From positions 1 to 10,412 of the forward strand of contig JAZSHI010000047.1 of the NCBI GenBank assembly GCA_045533195.1: 10,412 bases of DNA. The letters run 5' to 3'. A model generated the notes under the pieces. The model did not search any database. It was given only the letters and a program-made list of their open reading frames with translations, and was not told the DNA's origin. Source of the DNA: SIG607 sp045533195 (GTDB lineage: Bacteria > Bacillota > Clostridia > Oscillospirales > Acutalibacteraceae). Positions 1 to 6,200 of the stretch are shown one piece after another (within the stretch, counting starts at the first letter, position 1; each line of letters begins with the position of its first letter). The position numbers and the translations under genes are program-made.

Positions 1-48
1 GTTGTAGCAATTATCGCACTTGTTATTGACATAACAAAAAAGAAATAA
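1..48 (+). CDS. 3' end of a small holin-like membrane toxin (partial)
   Basis: Frame 1 is open from the window edge and ends with TAA at 46-48. It encodes a hydrophobic tail, VVAIIALVIDITKKK. A short run of Val/Ile/Ala/Leu followed by a lysine tail is typical of the 30-40 aa putative holin-like toxins of Firmicutes, which act in the cytoplasmic membrane. The context supports this: directly downstream is a long hairpin, and facing the gene is a strong minus-strand promoter, as in type I toxin-antitoxin loci. The start and most of the protein lie outside the window, so family membership is inferred from the tail and the arrangement only. Any small membrane protein ending in KKK would look the same. 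Confidence 0.55.
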   Translation, partial: VVAIIALVIDITKKK

Positions 49-80
49 CCGCCCCTCGCCAAAAGTGCGGTTATTTCTTT
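39..80. terminator. Bidirectional hairpin terminator shared by toxin mRNA and antisense RNA
   Basis: Bases 39-52 (AAAGAAATAACCGC) pair perfectly with 67-80 (GCGGTTATTTCTTT), giving a 14-bp stem with a 14-base loop. The A/T-rich ends provide a U tract in either direction; on the minus strand the G/C core is followed by CTTTTTT. The stem overlaps the toxin stop codon. Confidence 0.75.
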
Positions 81-119
81 AACCCATTATTAGGCTGACC
101 GTCTATCGGTAGCCTCTCT
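39..119 (-). ncRNA. Candidate antisense antitoxin RNA (type I system)
   Basis: A minus-strand transcript starting about seven bases after the -10 box at 126-131 would begin near 119 and stop at the hairpin ending at 39, giving an RNA of about 80 nt. It overlaps the 3' end of the toxin message. It carries a second hairpin, in which AGGCTgACCG (92-101) pairs with CGGTAGCCT (107-115) apart from one bulged base. The overlapping 3' ends are the geometry of type I antitoxins that pair with the toxin mRNA tail. Promoter and terminator are seen directly; the antitoxin role is inferred. Confidence 0.6.
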
Positions 120-125
120 GCTTAT

Positions 126-153
126 ATTATAGCAGATTTTACGAATTTGTCAA
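126..153 (-). promoter_or_regulatory. Consensus sigma-A promoter for the antisense RNA
   Basis: Read on the minus strand, TTGACA (148-153) is followed by a 16-base spacer and TATAAT (126-131). Both boxes match the consensus exactly. The -10 box sits inside a TCTGCT/AGCAGA inverted repeat (117-136). Confidence 0.8.
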
Positions 154-193
154 CTGTTTGCAATTGAACTTGTTAACGTAGGAGTTATTAATT

Positions 194-1669
194 ATGAAAA
201 TTTTTTATTCTTGGCAATCTGATTTGCCAAACAACAATAACAGAAACTTTATACAAAGTTGTATTGATGGTGTTGTTAGTAAATATAAGAACACTATGAA
301 AATAGATGCCGACAGAGATACTCAAAATGAGACGGGTTCTCCAGACATTACTAATACTATTTTTGAAAAAATAGATGAGTGCGATTTGTTTGTGGCTGAT
401 ATCAGCATTATAAACAAGTCAAAGTATAAACTGTTTAGAAGTCGAAAAAAGGCCCTACCTAACCCCAATGTATTGATAGAGTTGGGCTATGCTGCTTGTA
501 AGTTAGGATGGGAACGAATTGTTTGTGTCTATAACACCGATTATTCACCATTGGAAGCACTGCCATTTGATTTAAGACAACATCGAATAACTAACTACTC
601 CTTATTTAGACAGAACAAAAAAGAGGAACGAAAGAAAATTATAGGGGCCATCTCCAAAACTATTGATGGACTAATAGAAAGCGGAAGTGCTATAAGACCT
701 AAAGGCTCCAATTCATTACATCAATTACTAGGTTTTGATTATACTACTGAAAAAACCTCATCCAATATCGTTGCATCTCCGATACCATTTTCTTCTCTAC
801 GTGCAAATCTTGTTGATATGGCTACAAAGGCAGTAGGAAAATTGAATTCGTCAGAGATTGATTTTACAGGTACAAAGGAATCTTTTTTTGGCGGTCTTAC
901 GCTTGATCTTGATTCTCCGTCTGTTGTTGTAATAAAGGACGAAGAAGCAGATGAAGTTAGTGGAGTTGTTGAAAAACTGTTAGAAGTAGAAATAAAACCT
1001 TCCGCCTTTAAGTTTGGTAATTTGAAGGAAAAACAAAACTATCTTGGTGGAGGACTTAATTATAAGGGAACTGACGCTGAAGTGCAGAAGCACGAAAACT
1101 ATGTACTTTTAAAGCGCCTTTTAACAGAAATAGTAATATTAGACATGTTCTCCGAACCATTTAAAGATATGCTTTTAGTTCCTTTAGCAATAAAAAACAT
1201 ATCACAATACTTGGACCGTAATATTAATCTTGTGCTTACAGTTGAAGGAGATGATTTTGAAATAATATCTCCAAGCAAGGAACTGTTGAATACGGAGTTA
1301 AAAGGCAATGCAGGATATGTTTGCGAATTTGGTTTTGCGGTAGAATTGTTTTCATTGAAGGAAACGCATGAAATTAAATATGAAGATGAGGAAGGATATG
1401 ACTATTTAAATGAGAGTTCCTATTTGAATCTTTGGGATGCAGGAACAGTAAGGGACACTGATGATTGTTTGGATGTTTTAAATGATTACATTGCAACTCC
1501 CAGTTCTTCGAATGTCTTAGAGTTCAAAATTAATTCTTTGCAAGCAAATGAAACTAAATGGTTAGAAAAGATTGTCCTAATAAAAATAAAACATGGCAAT
1601 ATAAAAATTAACTACTCGATAAAATCTGATAACACAGATGGAAGTCTTTCGGGAGTTATTGAACAGTAA
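194..1669 (+). CDS. TIR-like (deoxyribosyltransferase-like fold) protein with a large C-terminal domain, 491 aa
   Basis: The N-terminal 160 residues carry the hallmarks of a TIR-like, nucleoside-deoxyribosyltransferase-like Rossmann domain: MKIFYSWQSD (1-10), GSPDI (48-52), DLFVADIS (64-71) and PNPNVLIELGYA (89-100). Glu96 in the last motif sits where these families place the catalytic glutamate that attacks N-glycosidic bonds, for example in NAD or nucleosides. Residues from about 170 to 491 resemble nothing I recognise; there is no signal peptide or membrane segment, so the protein should be cytosolic. The start is supported by AGGAG at 180-184, nine bases upstream. No convincing promoter is visible. 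Proteins with this head are common in bacterial defence islands, and the SLOG gene nearby fits that. A toxic NADase or a signal-producing enzyme are both possible. The fold assignment is fairly secure; substrate and role are inferred. Confidence 0.7.
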   Translation: MKIFYSWQSDLPNNNNRNFIQSCIDGVVSKYKNTMKIDADRDTQNETGSPDITNTIFEKIDECDLFVADISIINKSKYKLFRSRKKALPNPNVLIELGYAACKLGWERIVCVYNTDYSPLEALPFDLRQHRITNYSLFRQNKKEERKKIIGAISKTIDGLIESGSAIRPKGSNSLHQLLGFDYTTEKTSSNIVASPIPFSSLRANLVDMATKAVGKLNSSEIDFTGTKESFFGGLTLDLDSPSVVVIKDEEADEVSGVVEKLLEVEIKPSAFKFGNLKEKQNYLGGGLNYKGTDAEVQKHENYVLLKRLLTEIVILDMFSEPFKDMLLVPLAIKNISQYLDRNINLVLTVEGDDFEIISPSKELLNTELKGNAGYVCEFGFAVELFSLKETHEIKYEDEEGYDYLNESSYLNLWDAGTVRDTDDCLDVLNDYIATPSSSNVLEFKINSLQANETKWLEKIVLIKIKHGNIKINYSIKSDNTDGSLSGVIEQ

Positions 1670-1671
1670 AG

Positions 1672-1718
1672 CAACGGCGACAGAGAAATCCTCTGCCGCC
1701 GTTGTATATTTTATTTTT
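1672..1718 (+). terminator. Intrinsic terminator after the TIR-like gene
   Basis: Bases 1672-1685 pair with 1691-1704 over 14 positions with one mismatch and a five-base loop. A T-rich tail (1705-1718) follows. It begins three bases after the stop codon and sits between two convergent genes. The minus-strand flank is less T-rich, but the stem may also stop the Xre transcript. Confidence 0.8.
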
Positions 1719-2028
1719 GTTCTTTTGTCAAACGGCGGATGTGGCCGATAATCAGCATCATATCGTCATCGTTAAGCTTTCTGAGTTCATCAATCGCGCT
1801 TTGTAGCAATGCCGGGTTTTCGATAGAATCATCAAAGAATTGGCTTGGAGTAATACCGAAGTAATTGCATATCTCAAGAAATTCTGCCATAGGCGGCAGA
1901 GATTTACCGGAGGATATGTTATAGATATAACTCCTGCTATGACCAAGATCATAACTCATTTGATATTCTGAAACACCCTTCTTGAGTCGCAATTCTGTAA
2001 TTTTATTTCTAATAAAAGTTCCGTCCAT
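1711..2028 (-). CDS. Xre-family helix-turn-helix transcriptional regulator, 105 aa
   Basis: Residues 6-61 form a Cro/CI-type HTH: a first helix (IRNKITELRLKKG), the recognition pair SEYQMSYDLGHSRSYIYNI, then PPMAEFLEICNYFGITPSQFF. The last 40 residues are an acidic then basic helix (LQSAIDELRKLNDDDMMLIIGHIRRL) that probably dimerises. A longer reading would start at GTG 2037. I prefer ATG 2028 because the Shine-Dalgarno sequence AGAGAGGTG lies eight bases before it and overlaps the GTG. The gene is divergent from the SLOG-like gene, with about 195 bases between them, and convergent with the TIR-like gene, the layout of a local repressor. An inverted repeat over its ribosome binding site and three ATATGTT copies in the gap are candidate binding sites. 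The DNA-binding role is secure; the regulon is inferred. Confidence 0.85.
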   Translation of the reverse strand: MDGTFIRNKITELRLKKGVSEYQMSYDLGHSRSYIYNISSGKSLPPMAEFLEICNYFGITPSQFFDDSIENPALLQSAIDELRKLNDDDMMLIIGHIRRLTKEQK

Positions 2029-2037
2029 ATTGTTCAC

Positions 2038-2073
2038 ACCTCTCTATGTTTATATTTTAGTCTATTGAGAGGT
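2038..2073. promoter_or_regulatory. Inverted repeat over the Xre ribosome binding site
   Basis: ACCTCTC (2038-2044) is mirrored by GAGAGGT (2067-2073) with 22 A/T-rich bases between. The left arm contains the Xre Shine-Dalgarno complement, so the repeat could be an operator or, in the mRNA, a helix that hides the ribosome binding site. Confidence 0.35.
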
Positions 2074-2105
2074 CTAACTATTCCAAGAATATATGTTGAA
2101 TTATC

Positions 2106-2134
2106 TTGTTTAATAGTGAATAATATGTTATAAT
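2106..2134 (+). promoter_or_regulatory. Candidate promoter of the SLOG-like operon
   Basis: TTGTTT (2106-2111), a 17-base spacer and a perfect TATAAT (2129-2134) point to transcription starting near 2141, leaving an 80-base leader. A second TATAAT at 2139-2144 has a poorer upstream box. ATATGTT occurs at 2123-2129 and 2143-2149, flanking the -10 region, so a repressor bound there would block transcription. Confidence 0.5.
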
Positions 2135-2222
2135 CGAATATAATATGTTTGAAAGTTCGTATTATTGCAAAAACGTCAAAGATAATACTGTTAAAACATA
2201 AATATTTGGAGTTTGATATAAC

Positions 2223-2702
2223 GTGTTAGAGATTTTTACCGTTGCCTTTTTCGGTCACAGGTATATAGATAATCCGTTTAAGGTGGAAGAACTACTTGAA
2301 GAACAGATAAGAAAACTTATTAACGAAAAAGAATATGTGGATTTTCTAGTGGGACGCAACGGCGAGTTTGACCAATGTGTTTCATCAACAGTACTTCGTG
2401 TACGAAAAAATGTAAGGGATGATAACAGCTCTCTTGTTTTGATGCTACCGTACCCAACTGCTGAATACATTAATAACCAAAATTATTTTGAGGATTATTA
2501 TAGTGACATTGAAATTTCGTATGAGGCTTCAAAGGCGCACCCGAAATCTGCTATACAGATCCGCAATCGTGAAATGGTGGATAGAGCAGATTTGGTTATC
2601 TGTTATATAGAAGATAACGAGGGCGGTGCCTATAAAACTGTAAAATATGCTTCCGAGCAGAATAAACCCATAATCAATCTTGCTGATTGTATTGATGATT
2701 GA
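2223..2702 (+). CDS. SLOG-like Rossmannoid nucleotide-binding protein, 159 aa
   Basis: The sequence has the layout of the SLOG superfamily (YpsA/LOG/DprA-like folds): a first strand ending in FFGHR (9-13), VGRNGEFD (43-50), a core strand SSLVLMLPY (69-77), RNREMVDRADLVICYI (114-129), then GGAYKTVKYA (134-143) and a closing strand IINLAD (150-155). Related proteins bind nucleotides or nucleotide-derived ligands; in Thoeris defence a SLOG domain senses a cyclic ADP-ribose signal made by a TIR protein. No catalytic residue set can be assigned here. The start is GTG, with GGAG at 2208-2211. It ends 13 bases before the next gene and probably shares its mRNA. Homologues are common in Firmicutes outside defence loci, so a housekeeping role is equally possible. 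Confidence 0.7.
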   Translation: MLEIFTVAFFGHRYIDNPFKVEELLEEQIRKLINEKEYVDFLVGRNGEFDQCVSSTVLRVRKNVRDDNSSLVLMLPYPTAEYINNQNYFEDYYSDIEISYEASKAHPKSAIQIRNREMVDRADLVICYIEDNEGGAYKTVKYASEQNKPIINLADCIDD

Positions 2703-2715
2703 AAAGGAGAAGAAA

Positions 2716-2886
2716 ATGAAAGTTTTTAAATTTATTGTAGTAAGTATCCTAATTTTAATTACGATTCAAACTGCTTATCTTGCTTTATTATATAAAGTCC
2801 AGATTGCAACCGGGACTTTTCTTATATGTTTAGGCATAACCTTGTTTGTCGCTTGTGATGGTGGATTGGAGAAAAAGAAAACATAG
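2716..2886 (+). CDS. Small two-helix membrane protein, 56 aa
   Basis: ATG 2716 follows a strong AGGAGA (2705-2710) and gives MKVFKFIVVS... A longer in-frame reading from 2680 would overlap the SLOG-like gene and lacks a ribosome binding site. Residues 5-24 and about 32-48 are hydrophobic and can form two membrane helices joined by a short loop; the tail is GLEKKKT, which the positive-inside rule would place in the cytoplasm. A single cysteine lies at the end of helix two. I do not recognise the family. Co-transcription with the SLOG-like gene is likely from the 13-base gap. In signalling defence systems a small membrane protein is often the effector, but nothing in the sequence demonstrates that here. 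Confidence 0.7.
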   Translation: MKVFKFIVVSILILITIQTAYLALLYKVQIATGTFLICLGITLFVACDGGLEKKKT

Positions 2887-2891
2887 TAAGA

Positions 2892-2920
2892 TTACTTTGA
2901 TCCACGTAAGCTTTTATAAT
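2892..2920 (+). promoter_or_regulatory. Weak candidate promoter upstream of the leader RNA
   Basis: A perfect TATAAT (2915-2920) lies 17 bases after TTACTT (2892-2897), a poor -35. If used, transcription would start about 70 bases before the structured leader. Confidence 0.25.
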
Positions 2921-2948
2921 CTCACCTTAATAATTGATAATTTCTGAA

Positions 2949-2973
2949 AACTACTTTCCTTTTATTAGTAGTT
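2949..2973. repeat. Inverted repeat overlapping the leader promoter
   Basis: AACTACT (2949-2955) is mirrored by AGTAGTT (2967-2973) with an 11-base spacer. It covers the -35 zone of the extended -10 promoter. There is no T tract, so it is not a terminator; an operator is possible. Confidence 0.3.
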
Positions 2974-2974
2974 G

Positions 2975-2983
2975 TGATATAAT
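2975..2983 (+). promoter_or_regulatory. Extended -10 promoter for the dockerin/cohesin operon
   Basis: TGATATAAT (2975-2983) is a perfect extended -10 element, TGn followed by TATAAT. The -35 zone (2955-2960, TTTCCT) is weak, which extended -10 promoters tolerate. The expected start near 2990 coincides with the first base of the long helix of the leader RNA. Confidence 0.65.
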
Positions 2984-2990
2984 AACAAAT

Positions 2991-3143
2991 GCCAAACAAA
3001 TTTTATAAAGTATGATGGTTGATTTCCTTGCAAAGGGGTAATTATACCCTTTTTGCGCACAATAATCATGTGAATTTGGTAAAAACGCAAATTCCATCAG
3101 GTTATTGTGTAGGGAAACCTCTCATACTTGAAATTTGTTTGGC
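2991..3143 (+). ncRNA. Multi-helix structured leader RNA of unknown family
   Basis: GCCAAACAAATTT (2991-3003) pairs perfectly with 3131-3143. After a small internal loop, AAGTATGA (3008-3015) pairs with TCATACTT (3122-3129). Inside this 21-bp closing helix are three further elements. GGTT/AACC and TCC/GGA pair between 3017-3027 and 3113-3119. GCAAAGGGGT (3030-3039) pairs with 3046-3056. CACAATAA (3058-3065) pairs with TTATTGTG (3102-3109) and carries a terminal hairpin, GAATTTG (3072-3078) with CAAATTC (3088-3094) and a nine-base loop. The result is a closed multi-branch fold of 153 nt between promoter and first gene, as expected for a riboswitch or protein-binding leader. It does not match the c-di-GMP, SAM, cobalamin, TPP, FMN, lysine or T-box signatures I know. 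Pairings were found by eye. Confidence 0.65.
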
Positions 3144-3145
3144 GA

Positions 3146-3197
3146 CAATCGGGGTTTGCGTTGTTCGGTGCGTAGGCTTCGGTTGACTCACTTTTTT
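3146..3197 (+). promoter_or_regulatory. Possible terminator/antiterminator switch before the surface-protein operon
   Basis: Two alternative hairpins share bases. One pairs 3146-3161 with 3170-3185 through 16 positions, seven of them G.U. The other pairs 3168-3177 with 3182-3191, has a TTCG loop and two mismatches, and is followed at once by six T residues (3192-3197), the form of an intrinsic terminator. Forming the first excludes the second. This is the usual expression platform of an attenuating leader, but the terminator stem is imperfect, so the call is tentative. Confidence 0.4.
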
Positions 3198-3229
3198 AAT
3201 ACCCAAAATCCTTGGAGGAGGCTGACATT

Positions 3230-6200
3230 ATGAATATTAGAAATAAAGGAAAACAATTATTTGCGGTGTTGCTTTCTGTTGCTATGATTATTACCACTAT
3301 GCCTTTTGGCGTAGTAGTGGCAAACGCCGTAACCGCAGAATTTGCCGGCGGTAGTGGCACGGAAACAGCTCCATATTTGATTGAGACAAAGGAACATTTA
3401 AATAATGTTCGTAATGACCTCAATGCTCATTACGAATTGATTGCTGATATTGTATTCACGGATGACGACTTTTCTGAAGGCGGCGACTTTTATAATAACC
3501 AAAAAGGCTGGATTCCTATAGGTCAATTATATAGTACTCCATTTAACGGTACGTTTGACGGCAACGGCTTTGCTATTGTTGGGCTTTTTGCAAAAGTATC
3601 GAACTATAACGGTAGTTATTCGGGTTTGTTCGGCATAAATAACGGTACCATAATGAATTTAGCAGTAGTTAACGGTAGTATTACTGACACTTCTTCGGGA
3701 TATACATATGTCGGCGGTATTGCTGGCAGGAATACAGGCACAATTTCTAACTGCTATAATTCAATGACCGTTTCTACTATGACCTATGGCGGCGGGATTG
3801 CTGGCCAAAACGCTGGCTTGATAACTGATTGTTATAACATAGGCAATGTTATCAAAGCTCAAAATTATGGTACTATTTCCGGTGGAATTGTAGGATATAA
3901 TCTTACGGACGCAACAATATCGTCATGTTACAACGCCGGAAATGTTACAGCAAACCAACAAGGCGGTGTTGCCGGGGAAAACCGAGGCACAATTTTACAC
4001 TGCTACTTTTTAGAAAGCGAAGAAAAGGGATGCGCCCAAGGAACTAATGCGGGTTATCGTTGCTCAATCGAAGAATTGCAAACAAAAGCCACTTTTGAGG
4101 GCTTCCGTTTTGATACTACCTGGGAATTTATCAATCTTTCGGATTATCCCTTTCCAGTTTTAAAGGGTGTTAAGCATATACCCATAGATAATGGTGCAAA
4201 CCAAGAAGGTTTTGCAGGTGGAATAGGTAGTTTAATTTGTCCATACTTGATATCCGACGCAAGCCAACTTGCTAATGTTCAGAAATTTCCCGATTCGTGT
4301 TTTAAATTAACAAATGATATTGTTTTTGCAACCGATGATATTTCAAACTGGATCAGTATTGGTACTGCCTCCCAACCTTTTACAGGTTATTTTGACGGGG
4401 ATGGTTATGCGATTAAAGGGTTAACTAAAAGTTTATTTAATTACAATAACGGCACCGTAAAAAATATTGCGTTAAAAAATGCAGTCGTTACCGATTCAGC
4501 TACGATTATACTTAATAATCGCGGTATATTATCTAATTGTTATAGCTCATCTGAAATTTCATTTAGCTCAAAAGAGAAAATGAGCGTTGGTGGCTTAGTA
4601 AGCAAGAATTATGGTACTATTAGTAACTGTTTTTATAACGGTAAAATCAATTCAACCACTACCTACGCTTATGAAAGTTATACGGGCGGTATTGCAGGTT
4701 CAAATGACGGTGGCACAATTTCCTCCTGTTATAATTTGGCAATCATAACTACCAACAAATCAATGGATGGTATTGCCGGGGAAATTAATAACGCCACAAT
4801 GAAAAACAATTATTACTATGAGTTTTTCGCTTTGGGCTATCAATTCACTCAAAACGGTGGCGTTAAAGCAACCGTAGACCAATTGAAGAAAAAAGACTTT
4901 TTTGTTGGATTTGATTTTGATTCAGAGTGGCAAATAGATGAAACCTTAGAATATCCTGCTCCTACTCTAAAGGTTATGAAATCGGCAATTGAAGTTATAC
5001 CCGAAAACACAACCGACTTTGCAGGCGGTAACGGCAGTTTGTTTTCACCTTATTTAATTTCAAATATACAGCAGTTATATAAGTTTTCAAGTTATGCTAA
5101 TTTGCGTTGTCATTTTAAACTTATTGATGATATTGTTTTAGATGAAATCTTTGAAAAAAGAATGATAAGCTCCTTTAACGGAATGTTAGACGGTGAAATG
5201 CATACGATCAGCGGTTTCACCGTTAAATCGAATACGGTTGACGGTGATTATGTAGGATTTATCGGCACTAATAAGGGTATTATAAAAAATTTAAAATTTA
5301 AAGACAGCAATATTGAGTTTTCCGAACTGAACGAATCGTATGTCGGAACGGTGGTTGGTCATAACGACGGTACTATTTTAGACCTTGAGGTTGAAACTAA
5401 ACTGATTTGTAATAACATTACCGCAGAAAAAAGTTATATCGGCGGTGTCGCAGGTGGGACTGGTGTCGGCTCAGTCATTGAAAATCTACAAACAACCGGT
5501 ATAATTGATATTTCAAGCGATACTAGTATAATGAGAACCGAAATTGGCGGAATTATCGGTAAAGGAAGCGGTAAAATTGTTAACATTACAAACGATATTG
5601 ATATTACCTTGAATTCATGCGTTGGTCCGGTTCAAATTTCCAATTCGAATTTCGGCGGTATAATAGGATATAGTTCTAGTTCAACCAAACAAAACGTTCG
5701 AAATAGTGGCAATATAAGTATATATGCAAATAATGTTAGCGCCAGCCTTCGTGTAAATGTTGGTGGTATAGCCGGAACCGAAAATGCGGGTTCTACAACA
5801 TTTGCCAGCAATTCGGGGGATATCTTTGTGAAATCGGTTACCTGTCAATACGATCCTCTTGTTAATATTGGAGGAATTGTTGGCCGAAATTATCGTGGAA
5901 GTGCTACAATTAAAAAATCGTATAATACTGGTAATATTGGTGCCTCGATGGACCGACAAAGCGTTTGTATGGGCGGTATAATCGGTTACTACCCATACCT
6001 TGTGGAGGATTGTTATAATACAGGAAAAATCGGAGGCACTACACTTGATGGAGAAATGGGACAATTTATTGCCGGAGGTATAGCTGGTCATGGTGAACCT
6101 ACGACCGACAGTGCAATTAAGCGTTGTTATAACATTGGGGAAATATCAGCCCAAACTGCCGGTGGAATCATAGGTTATAGATATGGGATGAATATTTATA

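Noticed and set aside
3030..3120. c-di-GMP (GEMM) riboswitch in the surface-operon leader
   Set aside because: An ACGCAAA string is present and the gene context would fit, but the conserved GGCAAACC segment and the paired GNRA loop/receptor layout are missing.
2989..3145. MITE with 13-bp terminal inverted repeats
   Set aside because: No convincing target-site duplication flanks it, inner helices are also well formed, and the promoter is positioned to start transcription at the repeat; a structured RNA explains more. A database search could still reopen this.
5681..6091. 136-codon minus-strand reading frame inside the GLUG protein gene
   Set aside because: It is the antisense of a repetitive, clearly coding sequence with a good start and domain content; its serine/threonine/isoleucine-rich translation looks like a shadow.
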